58,928 nt of DNA from Actinomycetota bacterium (GCA_009379915.1 WHSV01000010.1:1-58928); one strand, 5' to 3'; counted from the first letter of the stretch, positions 27,483-35,483 are shown. A program made the numbers and translations. The notes: generated by a model from the sequence alone, not told the origin.

Positions 27483-28282
27483 GGTGAAGAGACGAGCCGG
27501 TCGCGCATGGCCACGATGACCGTCAGCGAAATCACGACGAGAACGAGGCTCAGGGCGATCGCGCCGTCCAGGCCCCTCTGGAGCTCGACGTACACCGCAA
27601 GGGGAATCGTCTGCGTTCGGCCGGGCAGATTGCCGGCGAAGGTGATTGTCGCTCCGAACTCTCCCAGGGCACGCGCCCAAGCCAGCACCGCGCCGGCTCC
27701 CAGCGCCGGCAGGACTGCGGGGAGCGTGATCCGTCTGAAGACGGTCCATGCACTTGCGCCGAGTGTCGCCGCCGCATCCTCGTAGCGGATGTCGAGTGAG
27801 CGCAGCGCCGCCTCGACGGTCAGAATCAGAAAGGGAAGCGCGACGAAGGTCTCGGCAACAACGACCCCGGCGGTCGTTCCGAAGAGGCGAATGCCGAAGA
27901 GATCCTCGAGCAGCCCTCCGACGAGTCCGCGGCGGCCGAGCACGAGCAGCAGTGCGACTCCCCCGACCACCGGCGGAAGCACGAGCGGTAGCAGAGCGAC
28001 TCCACGAACGAACGATCGACCGGGAAAATCCCAGCGCGCGAGAAGCCACGCGAGCGGGACGCCCAGTAGCAGCGACAGGAAGGTCGCCGCAAGGGACACA
28101 CGCAATGAGAGCAACAGTGCGGCGCGAATCTCGGGCCGCGCGAATTCCTCCACCAGACGCCCCCACGGCGCGCGCAGGACGAGAGCCACGAGTGGCAGCA
28201 GCAGGAACAGGGCGCACACGAACGCAAGCGCCGCGATCGGAAGCGGGGGCTTGTCGCCGCGACGTCTCGCACGATGCATCAT
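27479..28282 (-). CDS. modB: Molybdate ABC transporter permease
   Basis: This 267-residue inner-membrane permease has about five hydrophobic segments and the binding-protein-dependent transport EAA loop: YEDAAATLGASAWTVFRRITLPAVLPALGAG. The ending LGEFGATITFAGNLPGRTQTIPLAVY is diagnostic of ModB. The ATG at 28282 overlaps the modA stop and the gene end overlaps modC, so all three are translationally coupled. Confidence 0.95.
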   Translation of the reverse strand: MMHRARRRGDKPPLPIAALAFVCALFLLLPLVALVLRAPWGRLVEEFARPEIRAALLLSLRVSLAATFLSLLLGVPLAWLLARWDFPGRSFVRGVALLPLVLPPVVGGVALLLVLGRRGLVGGLLEDLFGIRLFGTTAGVVVAETFVALPFLILTVEAALRSLDIRYEDAAATLGASAWTVFRRITLPAVLPALGAGAVLAWARALGEFGATITFAGNLPGRTQTIPLAVYVELQRGLDGAIALSLVLVVISLTVIVAMRDRLVSSP

Positions 28283-29055
28283 CTTGCTGGAGGAAGCTGG
28301 AAGCCGTGCCCACTCAGAGTCCGCCGGCCGGCCTCCGAGCGGACGAAGTCCACGAACTCGGCGGCCTCCGGGGGGGCGCCCTCGAGGGCGACGATCGGGT
28401 AGGTCGCAACCACGTTTTCCTCGTCGGGGATGGCGATCCCCTCGAGCTTGGAGTCGGCCGCGATGTCCGTGACGTAAACCAGGCCAACGTCGGCCTCGCC
28501 GAGCGCTACGCGCGTGAGCACTCCTCGCACGTCGCCCTCGAGCGAATCCGGTTCGACCGTGATCTCCGCCGTCTCGAATAGCTCGAGTGCGTACCTGCCG
28601 GCGGGACACGCCTCGTTGCACAGAGCCACGACGAGCTCGGGATCCTCGAGATCGCTCAGCGACGAGATTCCCTCGGGGTTTCCGGATGGCACCGCGATCG
28701 CGAGCCGGTTCTCCACGAACACCACGGGATCCTCGGCCAGACCCTCGTCGGTGACCCTGGTCATGCTCGCCTCGTCGGCGGATGCGAAGACGTCGGCCGG
28801 AGCCCCCTCGATGATCTGCGCCGCGAGGTCGGATGAGGCGAGGAAGTTGAACTCGACGTGGATGTCGCCGTGCGCGTCGGCGAATTCGCCCGCGATCTCG
28901 TCGAAGGCGTCGGTCAGGGAGGCGGCGGCGAAAACGGTTACATCCTGCGGATCGTGCGAGCCGGAGCCGCCGCCGCCGGCCGATCCCTCGGACCCGCACC
29001 CGGCCAGCACGAGCAGGACTACGAGCAGAGCGGCGATTCCTCCCCCGCTACTCAT
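28279..29055 (-). CDS. modA: Molybdate-binding lipoprotein
   Basis: This is the extracytoplasmic binding protein that delivers molybdate (or tungstate) to ModBC. A lipoprotein signal ends at the lipobox LVLAGC (Cys near residue 20), fitting a Gram-positive anchor. The mature part starts with VTVFAAASLTDAFDEIA, and APADVFASAD and LGEADVGLVYVTD follow, all typical of ModA. The start ATG overlaps the regulator gene by eight bases. Length of 258 residues is normal. Confidence 0.95.
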   Translation of the reverse strand: MSSGGGIAALLVVLLVLAGCGSEGSAGGGGSGSHDPQDVTVFAAASLTDAFDEIAGEFADAHGDIHVEFNFLASSDLAAQIIEGAPADVFASADEASMTRVTDEGLAEDPVVFVENRLAIAVPSGNPEGISSLSDLEDPELVVALCNEACPAGRYALELFETAEITVEPDSLEGDVRGVLTRVALGEADVGLVYVTDIAADSKLEGIAIPDEENVVATYPIVALEGAPPEAAEFVDFVRSEAGRRTLSGHGFQLPPAR

Positions 29056-29449
29056 GAGGCGGAAGCTCGATGATGACCGTGGTGGCCTTGACGGCGGCGA
29101 CCGCCATGACTCCGGGCTCGAGCCCCAGCTCCTCGGCCGCCTCGGCGGTCATCAACGACACCAGCCTGTGGCGTCCGGACTGGAGCTCGATCTGCGCCGT
29201 GACCTCGTTGCTGATCACGCGCGTCACGATCCCCGCGAAGCGGTTGCGGGCCGACTGTGCAATGGCATCCTCGGCCGCGGCGGATTCGTTGAACTCGGTG
29301 GCGAGGCGGGCGAGCGCGGCGCCGTCGACGACCCGGTGCCCCCCCTCGGTGCGACCTGACGGGAGCCTGCCCGAGTCCGCCCAACGCCGGACCGTGTCGA
29401 CGCTCACGCCTAGCAAGGCTGCGGCCTGCCCGATTCGATACTCGCTCAC
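29048..29449 (-). CDS. Molybdate-responsive regulator: MerR-like HTH fused to a Mop/TOBE domain
   Basis: This 133-residue protein begins with a MerR/excisionase-type helix-turn-helix (YRIGQAAALLGVSVDTVRRWADSGRLP) with the GGHRVVDGAAL wing. It ends with one Mop domain (NRFAGIVTRVISNEVTAQIEL, then AAVKATTVIIELP) that binds molybdate. It is the first gene of the mod operon and overlaps modA by eight bases, so it very likely senses molybdate and controls modABC. The classical ModE has a LysR-type HTH and two Mop domains. This compact fusion is known in Actinomycetota and other groups but is little studied. Confidence 0.88.
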   Translation of the reverse strand: MSEYRIGQAAALLGVSVDTVRRWADSGRLPSGRTEGGHRVVDGAALARLATEFNESAAAEDAIAQSARNRFAGIVTRVISNEVTAQIELQSGRHRLVSLMTAEAAEELGLEPGVMAVAAVKATTVIIELPPHE

Positions 29450-29553
29450 GCAGGGATTCTAGCCCTAGAACCTTGCATCCGCGGGATGTGTCGGGTCAGC
29501 TCTATGTCTTGCCTTCGTGCGCCTCGATTAGCGCGGAACCTCGAGGCCGCCCC

Positions 29554-31380
29554 CTAGACCCCTGGGGTGGCTCCGTCCTCGAGGTCCAGCAGATCGAGTG
29601 AGAAGAGAGCCCCCGGGAAGCCAGGCTCGGTCGAGCGCCCGACCGTGACGTCGCCGCCGAGGTCGCGTGCGAACCGCCGAGCGATGTAGAGGCCGAGCCC
29701 CGTACCGGGGACCTCCGAGATACCGGGGTCGCTCAGGCGTCTGAAGCGTTCGAAGATGGTCTCCTCGACCCCGGCGGGTATGCCGGGTCCCCCGTCGCGC
29801 ACCTCGATGACCACGCGCGGCCCGCCGCCGAGCACTCGAACCAGAACCGGTGAGCCCGCGGGCGAGTACTTGGACGCGTTCTCGAGGAGATTGCGCAGGA
29901 TGTGGTGCACGCGGAAGGCATCCGTCACGATGCCAAGTCCGTCTTCGACGTCCACCACGAGTCTTTCATCGGCCCCCGAGGCTTCGGCCGCATCGGTGAC
30001 CAGTGCCGAGACCTCCACGAAGCGGCGCTTGCTCCTGATGTCACCCTTCTCGAGCTGCGAAACCAGCAGCAGGCTCTCCACGATCGTGGCAAGGCGTTTG
30101 CACTGCCGCACCGTCGCTTCCAAGAAACTCTTGCGGTCCGCCTCACCCAGGTCGCCGGAACGGTTGAGCATGGTCTGCGCGTAACCGTTGATCGAGGTCA
30201 ACGGTGTCCGAAGCTCGTGCGACACGGCCGCAACGAAATCGTCCTTGAGGTTGTCCAGCTCGCGCAGCCGTTCGAGGGCCGAGCGTTCCAACGCCGCCAG
30301 ACGCGCCCGTTCGATCACGATGGCCATCTGATCTGCGAGCGTGCCCAGCAGCTCGAAGTCCTCGTTGCTGAACGCGTCGGGGCGTGGGCTCTCCGCATTC
30401 AGAACCCCCAGGACCTTCTCCTCGGAGCGAAGGGGCATGCACATTTCGCTGCGCGTCGGACCGACGATGTCGAGATAGTCGGGATCCAGCGAGACGTCCG
30501 GGATCAGACGACCCTCGCCCGACCGGGCCACCGCGCCCACCACTCCCTCTTCCGGTTCGAACGCGATGCGAGTCGCGTACTCGGGATAGCCGTAGTAGGC
30601 GCGCGTGTGCAGAAGGCCGTCGTCCGCAAAGAGCATCAGGGCCATGGACTCCCAGCCGAGCTTGTCGGCGATCTCCGTGATCATCGAGTTGAGCGAAGCA
30701 TCGAGGTCGTGTACCGAAGCCACTCCGGCGAGTACCACCGCCGAAACCGCTTGGAGTTCCTGGCGCGCCTTCTTCTCGGCGGTCGCACGCTCCTGAGCGG
30801 CCCTGCGCAGACGAGAGCCCTGGACGACCGCGGTGACCTGCTCGACGATCGGAACGATCATCTCGAGATCGGATACACGATAGCGGCGGCGGCTCGACTC
30901 GACGTTGAAGGCTCCGATGACGGCCCCCTCGTAACGCATCGGCACCGACAGGGCGCTCTTCATCCCGGGAGTGTCCGGTTTGTAGTGCTCGGACTTCGAC
31001 ACGTCGGTGGCGACCACCGGCTCGCCCGTCACGAACGCGTGTCCGGAGATGCCCTCGCCCGGTTGCAGGAACTTGGACTCTGGATTCGGGTAACCGTACG
31101 AGCCTACGCACGCGAGCCGGCCGTCACCCGTGGGCAAAGCGAGTGCAACCGCATCCGCATCGAAGAGCCGGGCGAGACCGGCCGACATCGCGGCGAACGA
31201 CTGCTCCTGGTCTCCGGAGGACAGGCCTTCGGCCACGATCGCCGAGGCAGCGGACAGGGCACGCGTCAGCCCGCGGCGGGAGCGACGCGCCCATAGCCAT
31301 CCCGCGAGCACACCGGCAACGATCGTAACGAGCCAGATCGCCGCCTCGATGATCTCGAGTTGTGTCTCAAAGAAGGGCAC
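29554..31380 (-). CDS. Sensor histidine kinase with two GAF domains
   Basis: This 608-residue kinase has one N-terminal membrane segment (about 10-28), then two GAF domains (about 40-195 and 215-370). The HisKA box has His in AAVSHELRTPLTSINGYAQ (about 393), and the HATPase domain has NASKYSPAG, VRDGGPGIP and GTGLGLYIARRFA. GAF domains bind small ligands or haem-type cofactors, but here the ligand cannot be told. The kinase core is of the PhoR/EnvZ class. No response-regulator gene is adjacent, so its partner is unknown. The gene is 42 bases downstream of the DUF3105 gene on the same strand. Confidence 0.88.
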   Translation of the reverse strand: MPFFETQLEIIEAAIWLVTIVAGVLAGWLWARRSRRGLTRALSAASAIVAEGLSSGDQEQSFAAMSAGLARLFDADAVALALPTGDGRLACVGSYGYPNPESKFLQPGEGISGHAFVTGEPVVATDVSKSEHYKPDTPGMKSALSVPMRYEGAVIGAFNVESSRRRYRVSDLEMIVPIVEQVTAVVQGSRLRRAAQERATAEKKARQELQAVSAVVLAGVASVHDLDASLNSMITEIADKLGWESMALMLFADDGLLHTRAYYGYPEYATRIAFEPEEGVVGAVARSGEGRLIPDVSLDPDYLDIVGPTRSEMCMPLRSEEKVLGVLNAESPRPDAFSNEDFELLGTLADQMAIVIERARLAALERSALERLRELDNLKDDFVAAVSHELRTPLTSINGYAQTMLNRSGDLGEADRKSFLEATVRQCKRLATIVESLLLVSQLEKGDIRSKRRFVEVSALVTDAAEASGADERLVVDVEDGLGIVTDAFRVHHILRNLLENASKYSPAGSPVLVRVLGGGPRVVIEVRDGGPGIPAGVEETIFERFRRLSDPGISEVPGTGLGLYIARRFARDLGGDVTVGRSTEPGFPGALFSLDLLDLEDGATPGV

Positions 31381-31422
31381 GCTGTCTTCTCAGGAGTCGT
31401 TCGAGTCGTCGTTGCCTTTTCC

Positions 31423-32235
31423 CTATTTATCGGCAGCGCCTTGAGCATCGTTGCCGTTCTCGTCGTTGTTGTTGCGATTGCGGTTCCGGTTGCGGTTGCC
31501 GCCGCCGTCGTCGTCACCATCATCCGGCGTTGGAGTCGGGGTGGGAGCGGGTGCGAGCGACTGCGGATCGAAGGGGCTGTCCTGAGTGTTGTCACATGGC
31601 AAGTTCTCGGGGCCCCTGCCTCTGAAGGCGTCGATGTACTCGGTGACCGTGTCCTCGTCGAACTCGTCCAGTCGCATCATCTTGTTCCACGAGGTGACGG
31701 ATATAGGGGTCTCGGTCCCCGAGTAGGGGGCCGAGATCGTACGGTCGTCGTACTCGTCAACCAGGTCTTCGATATCCCGAATGGTCGCGGCCTCGACCTG
31801 CTGAGGATCGTAGAGCACCCCGACCGTGCCGTGTTCGAGCGAGTGGACGTACAGTTCGTCGGCGATCTGCGTGCCGTGGACCCCGCAGGGGGCCGCCGAC
31901 GGGGAATGGTCGCCTGTCACCGGGGGAGTCATCGGGTAGTTGACCGGATCGTTGGTGTGGTCCCCGTCCTCCCGAAACTCGTCCACCGGATTGCCGTTGA
32001 TCTCGCCCGGGGTCTGGGTTCGAAGGAAGAAGAACCAGATGGCGGCGACGACGATGGCCGCGAAGACCATGCCGCGCACCAGTCGTTCCCGAAACTCGGC
32101 GCGCTTCTGAGCTCTTGCGGCGGCCTCGCGTTGCCGTCGCTTTTCCTCTAGCCGTTGCCTTCGCTTCTCGTTGGGATCGAAGCCGGGAGGCCGCTGCTGT
32201 GGTCTCTTCTTCCGCTTGCTCTTTTTCTTAGCCAT
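31423..32235 (-). CDS. DUF3105 membrane protein
   Basis: This 270-residue protein has a very basic, coiled-coil N terminus (about 1-50), one membrane helix (GMVFAAIVVAAIWFFFL, about 54-72) and an extracytoplasmic DUF3105 domain. Its hallmarks are YPMTPPVTGDHSPSAAPCG and YVHSLEHGTVGVLYDP, with conserved His residues that could bind a metal. The last 45 residues are low-complexity: a PTPTPTP stretch, then an Asn/Arg repeat (RNRNRNRN). The function of DUF3105 is not known. It sits between the GAF kinase and a divergent small membrane protein. Confidence 0.8.
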   Translation of the reverse strand: MAKKKSKRKKRPQQRPPGFDPNEKRRQRLEEKRRQREAAARAQKRAEFRERLVRGMVFAAIVVAAIWFFFLRTQTPGEINGNPVDEFREDGDHTNDPVNYPMTPPVTGDHSPSAAPCGVHGTQIADELYVHSLEHGTVGVLYDPQQVEAATIRDIEDLVDEYDDRTISAPYSGTETPISVTSWNKMMRLDEFDEDTVTEYIDAFRGRGPENLPCDNTQDSPFDPQSLAPAPTPTPTPDDGDDDGGGNRNRNRNRNNNDENGNDAQGAADK

Positions 32236-32263
32236 TGAGGAGGGAGGCTATCGTGAACTGCGA

Positions 32264-32611
32264 ATGAACGAGGGCTGGCAGTTCGTCACAGTGAGCGCGC
32301 TGGTTGTCAACGCGCTGTTGGGTTTCGGCTACCGGCTCTATCGCTTGCCGCGCGGCGGCACCCGCGCCGACGTCAACGGGCAGGCTCTCCTCGGAGTCAT
32401 CCTGATAGCTATGGCCGTTGCCCTGGGCTTCGGTGCAGGATGGCCTCGCTGGCCCGCCCTCGTCTACGGCTTGTTGTTCGGAATCGTGGTGATGCCGATC
32501 TGGGTCCTTGCGGTGCTCATCCCCGGTTCCCCGGGACGACCCGACTACATCTTCACGGCGCTGTATTGGATCGTCCTCTTCCTGATCGTCGGCGGAACGC
32601 TGGCCGTCTAA
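32264..32611 (+). CDS. Small four-helix membrane protein of unknown function
   Basis: This 115-residue protein has four hydrophobic segments: FVTVSALVVNALLGFGY, LLGVILIAMAVALGFGAG, ALVYGLLFGIVVMPIWVLAVLI and YIFTALYWIVLFLIVGGTLAV. The ATG at 32264 is preceded at some distance (about 17 bases) by GAGGAGGGAGG. It is divergent from the DUF3105 gene (28 bases between starts), so the two probably share a control region. It is convergent with the ECF sigma gene. No family was recognised. Confidence 0.65.
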   Translation: MNEGWQFVTVSALVVNALLGFGYRLYRLPRGGTRADVNGQALLGVILIAMAVALGFGAGWPRWPALVYGLLFGIVVMPIWVLAVLIPGSPGRPDYIFTALYWIVLFLIVGGTLAV

Positions 32612-32635
32612 CAGAGCGAGCTAAGGCATCGGGCC

Positions 32636-33553
32636 TCAGTCGTCATCGGCCATCGGAGCGAGATGACGCAGCTTGTTGGGGTTGCTGATCGCCCGGACCG
32701 TCTGCACGAGGCCGTCGGCGATGTCGAGCGAGACGACCAGCACCGGCCGCCCGTCGGCGTCGAGGAAGACCGCTCCCGGCTGGCCGTTGACCTCTAGTTG
32801 GCTCATGCGGCTCACACCCAGGCGGGCCGACGGTCTGCCGATGTTGCTGAAAAGACGGACGACCCGCTCCCGTCCATGGACCGGACGGGGGATGGCGGGA
32901 GCCCTGCCGCCGCCATCTCCGTAAGCGACGACGTCGGCGGCGAGCAGATGGATCAGTCCCTCCGTGTCCCCGCCCGCGACCGCGTCGAAGAATCGACTCG
33001 AGAGCTCTTCGCGCTTCTGGCGTGACGCCTCAAAGCGCGGCTTCTTCGCCTCGACCTGGCGGCGGGCACGGACCGCGGTCTGGCGACAGTTGTCCTCGCT
33101 CTTGCCGACTACGGCTGCGATCTCATCGTAGCCGTAGTCGAACACCTCCCGAAGGAGGAAGACGGCTCGCTCGACGGGGCCGAGGCGCTCGAGCAAGACG
33201 AGGAATGCGAGTGAAAGCGAGTCCGCGGTCTCGGCGTGCCGGGCGCCCTCCGACTCCGTGTCGGTCAGGAGGGGCTCGGGCAGCCAGGTGCCGACATACC
33301 TCTCTCGGCGCACGCGCGCCGACTTGACGTGATTGATGGCCAGTCGGGTGGTGACCGTGGACAGCCATGCCTTGGGCGACTCGATGTCCGCCCCCTTACC
33401 CGACTCGCGGTGGAACCGCAGGAACGCCTCCTGGACGATGTCCTCGGCGTCGCTTGCGCTGCTCACCATCCGGTAGGCGATCGAGAACAGCAGCGGTCGG
33501 AGGTCTTCGTACACGCTTTTCCTCTCCGTCTGTGGAGCGTTTTTGGCGTTCAT
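32636..33553 (-). CDS. ECF sigma factor, ECF41 group (SigJ-like, with SnoaL-like C-terminal domain)
   Basis: This extracytoplasmic-function sigma factor of 305 residues has region 2 (PLLFSIAYRMVSSASDAEDIVQEAFLRFHR) and region 4 (RLGPVERAVFLLREVFDYGYDEIAAVVGKSEDNCRQ). The extra C-terminal SnoaL-like domain (about 185-290) controls activity in this group in place of an anti-sigma factor. Two ECF41 marks are visible: YGDGGGRAPA (usually DGGGK) and NPNKLRHL. The gene is preceded by a TGTCACA-N16-TGTC promoter, close to the published ECF41 motif, so it should drive its own transcription. The usual neighbour, a carboxymuconolactone decarboxylase/oxidoreductase/epimerase gene, is absent. A 50-residue membrane protein lies in its place on the other strand. 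Confidence 0.92.
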   Translation of the reverse strand: MNAKNAPQTERKSVYEDLRPLLFSIAYRMVSSASDAEDIVQEAFLRFHRESGKGADIESPKAWLSTVTTRLAINHVKSARVRRERYVGTWLPEPLLTDTESEGARHAETADSLSLAFLVLLERLGPVERAVFLLREVFDYGYDEIAAVVGKSEDNCRQTAVRARRQVEAKKPRFEASRQKREELSSRFFDAVAGGDTEGLIHLLAADVVAYGDGGGRAPAIPRPVHGRERVVRLFSNIGRPSARLGVSRMSQLEVNGQPGAVFLDADGRPVLVVSLDIADGLVQTVRAISNPNKLRHLAPMADDD

Positions 33554-33566
33554 CTTCCCCGGCTAA

Positions 33567-33593
33567 GACAAGGCAGGCTTCCCATCTGTGACA
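33567..33593 (-). promoter_or_regulatory. ECF41-type promoter of the sigma factor gene
   Basis: On the minus strand TGTCACA (33593-33587) and TGTC (33570-33567) are 16 bases apart and 13 bases before the sigma ATG. The reported ECF41 consensus is TGTCACA-N16-CGTC, so 10 of 11 positions match. It implies autoregulation. Confidence 0.7.
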
Positions 33594-33616
33594 CCTCTCC
33601 CGGAATACCGAACCCG

Positions 33617-33643
33617 TGTCACAGGAAGCGGCGTCATCTTGTC
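33617..33643 (+). promoter_or_regulatory. ECF41-type promoter of the small membrane protein
   Basis: TGTCACA (33617-33623) and TGTC (33640-33643) are 16 bases apart on the plus strand. It is the mirror image of the sigma gene promoter. Together the -35 boxes form a 9-bp inverted repeat, CTGTGACAC and GTGTCACAG, around 21 bases. The downstream gene starts at 33719, leaving a leader of about 70 bases. Confidence 0.7.
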
Positions 33644-33718
33644 TCAAAGGGGCGACAGAAGAGATGTGTTTCGTTTCAGAGATCCCGAGTTGGAAGCAAG
33701 CTGAACGAGGAGGTGACC

Positions 33719-33871
33719 ATGGTGACGCCGGATAACCCGCGAAGGCGCGTGACCGTCCCCGGCTTCCTGCTGGCGATGTTGCTACTGCCACTCGGCGTGG
33801 CGTTAGCACCTGCCGGAGTTGGGATACCAATCTTCGTCATCGGCCTGGCTCTGCTAATGCCGGAGCAATGA
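33719..33871 (+). CDS. 50-residue membrane protein, likely ECF41 target
   Basis: A basic N terminus (MVTPDNPRRRVTVPG) is followed by two adjacent hydrophobic runs (FLLAMLLLPLGVALAPAGVG and IPIFVIGLALLMP), enough for one long or two short membrane helices. The ribosome site AGGAGGTGA is almost perfect and six bases before the ATG, so the small protein is very probably real. It lies downstream of the plus-strand TGTCACA-N16-TGTC promoter and is divergent from the ECF41 sigma gene, so it is the best candidate for a direct target. No family was recognised. Confidence 0.75.
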   Translation: MVTPDNPRRRVTVPGFLLAMLLLPLGVALAPAGVGIPIFVIGLALLMPEQ

Positions 33872-33892
33872 GGCTCCCACAAAGAGGGAGCC
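33872..33892. terminator. Hairpin between convergent genes
   Basis: GGCTCCC and GGGAGCC form a 7-bp stem around a 7-base loop, directly after the stop of the small membrane protein. The bldD-like gene ends 39 bases beyond on the other strand. There is no long T run, so termination is likely but weak. Confidence 0.5.
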
Positions 33893-33930
33893 GAAGGTTT
33901 GGTCGCCGGCGATCCTCCGACTCGCGCACA

Positions 33931-34413
33931 CTATGCCGTGCGCGCGAGCATGCCCCATGAGTCGAGCCTGCGAGCCAACTCGTCGGCGGTCGTCTGATAC
34001 ATGAGGGCGAGCGACATAAGGTCGTCCTCGCGAATCGTGAGCACCCGCCCGTTGAAATCTCCCCGTTGTAACTGGATCGCGGTCATGAAGCGGTGAATCG
34101 GCTCTCTGTCCACCGCTGGAAGTTTCTCGAGGTTGTCGAGGTCGAGCACGACGCGTCGTTTCTGCTCGGTGTGCACGGGGGTTGCATCGCCTGCCTCGGG
34201 CAGCAACTCGGATATGGGCACGTCGTAGAAGTCGGCGAGCTCGTGGAGCCGGCCCACGGTCACGTTGCGGTCCCCCCGCTCGTACGCGCCGATAACGGCC
34301 GCCTTCCATTCCCCCCTCGATACCCCCTGCACGTCCTGGAGGGACATGCCCTTCTGCTGGCGGATCTTGCGAAGATTCTCGCCAAGTGCCTTTGCGTACT
34401 CCCGAGCTTCCAT
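33931..34413 (-). CDS. bldD: BldD-like transcriptional regulator with c-di-GMP-binding motif
   Basis: This 160-residue regulator is close to BldD, the master regulator of development in Streptomyces. The N-terminal HTH (EYAKALGENLRKIRQQKGMSLQDVQGVS) is followed by WKAAVIGAYERGDRNVTVGRLHELADFYDVPISELLP, nearly the same pattern as BldD. The C-terminal domain keeps the ligand signature RGDFNGRVLTIREDD, that is RGD-x8-RxDD, which binds tetrameric c-di-GMP in BldD. The ATG at 34413 has AGGAG upstream; a longer frame to 34509 would add 32 unrelated residues. A BldD-box-like site lies upstream at 34493. The HD-GYP protein at 13109 should lower the ligand. Confidence 0.9.
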   Translation of the reverse strand: MEAREYAKALGENLRKIRQQKGMSLQDVQGVSRGEWKAAVIGAYERGDRNVTVGRLHELADFYDVPISELLPEAGDATPVHTEQKRRVVLDLDNLEKLPAVDREPIHRFMTAIQLQRGDFNGRVLTIREDDLMSLALMYQTTADELARRLDSWGMLARTA

Positions 34414-34492
34414 ATCTGCGGCTCCTGTGTTCGGGTTGAGTCGTGCTTGCGTTGATTGTGACGGCTCCACCGCGCTGCGAGCCGCATTTCCG

Positions 34493-34505
34493 ACACGCAG
34501 AGTGG
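34493..34505. promoter_or_regulatory. Candidate BldD box
   Basis: The sequence from 34493 contains ACGCAGAGTG, which fits the core ACNC(A/T)GNGT of the published BldD box TNACNC(A/T)GNGTNA; the two outermost positions do not match. It lies about 80 bases upstream of the bldD-like start. BldD represses its own gene in Streptomyces. Confidence 0.4.
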
Positions 34506-34548
34506 TCATTCCTGCGTAATGCGGGACTATTTGATAACACTACGCGTT

Positions 34549-34568
34549 CACTACCCTAAGCGGTAGTG
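34549..34568. promoter_or_regulatory. Inverted repeat upstream of the Ku operon
   Basis: CACTACC and GGTAGTG form a perfect 7-bp inverted repeat with a 6-base centre, and another CACTAC lies 11 bases to the left. It is between the divergent bldD-like gene and ku, 67 bases before the ku ATG, and could be an operator. The bound protein is unknown. Confidence 0.35.
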
Positions 34569-34634
34569 GCCTTCAGCGCCGACTACAATCAGAGATCGCC
34601 GGTCGCCTCCGGCGCAGCGGAAGGAACGGATTAC

Positions 34635-35483
34635 ATGAGACCAATCTGGAAGGGCTCGATCACCTTCGGGCTCATCAGCATCCCGGTGAAGCTCTTCTCC
34701 GCGGTCCAGGAGAAGAGCCTCAAATTCAACATGCTCCACGACGAGGAGGCCTGTCCCGAGGGCGGGGGCCGGATCAAGCTCAAGAGGACGTGCAGCGCCT
34801 GTGACCAGGAGGTGGCCTGGGACGACATCGTCAAGGGCTACGAGTACTCGTCCGGCCACTACGTCACCTTCACGCAGGACGAGCTCCGGGCGCTCGACGT
34901 CGATTCGATCAAGGCGATCGACGTTGTCTCCTTCGTCCCGCTCGAAGATATCGACCCGATCTACTTCAACAAGACCTACTTCGTGGCTCCCGACGCGAGC
35001 GGGATCAAGGCGTACAAGCTGCTCGCCGATGCTCTGGAGGCCGAGGGTCAGGTCGGCATCGCGAAGGTGGCGCTGCGGGAGAAGGAGCACCTCGCGACGA
35101 TCCGGCTCAAGGAGGACGTTTTCGTACTCGAGACGATGCACTGGCCCGACGAGATTCGTGAGCCGGAGTTCGAGGAGTTCGATAAGAAGGTCGACGTGCG
35201 GGATACCGAGGTCAAGATGGCTCGCCAGCTCATCCAGCAGCTCTCTGCCGACTTCGACCCCAGCCAGTTCCAGGACGACTACCGACTCAAGCTCGAGGAA
35301 ATCGCCGCGCAAAAGGTCGAGGGTGAGGAAGTGACGGTCGCGGCGGAACCCGAGGAGGAACCGACCAAGGTCGTCGACCTCATGGAGGCGCTGAAGGCCT
35401 CGGTCGCGGATGCAAAGAAGAAGAAAGGGACCTCGTCCGGGTCGTCCAAGAAGACGACCAAGAGGAGAGCCTCCGCTTCGTGA
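34635..35483 (+). CDS. ku: Ku protein, non-homologous end-joining DNA-end binder
   Basis: Bacterial Ku forms a ring on broken DNA ends and recruits LigD. The start MRPIWKGSITFGLISIPVKLFSAV is diagnostic, and the core beta-barrel continues through HYVTFTQDELRAL, DPIYFNKTYFVAPD and ETMHWPDEIREPEF to about residue 250. The last 30 residues are Lys/Ser-rich (KKKKGTSSGSSKKTT), the basic tail type that helps DNA sliding. The ATG at 34635 follows GGAAGGAA. Length of 282 residues is normal. Its stop overlaps the next gene (GTGA), so Ku is coupled to an anti-sigma-like protein and a sigma factor. No ligD is in the window. Confidence 0.96.
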   Translation: MRPIWKGSITFGLISIPVKLFSAVQEKSLKFNMLHDEEACPEGGGRIKLKRTCSACDQEVAWDDIVKGYEYSSGHYVTFTQDELRALDVDSIKAIDVVSFVPLEDIDPIYFNKTYFVAPDASGIKAYKLLADALEAEGQVGIAKVALREKEHLATIRLKEDVFVLETMHWPDEIREPEFEEFDKKVDVRDTEVKMARQLIQQLSADFDPSQFQDDYRLKLEEIAAQKVEGEEVTVAAEPEEEPTKVVDLMEALKASVADAKKKKGTSSGSSKKTTKRRASAS

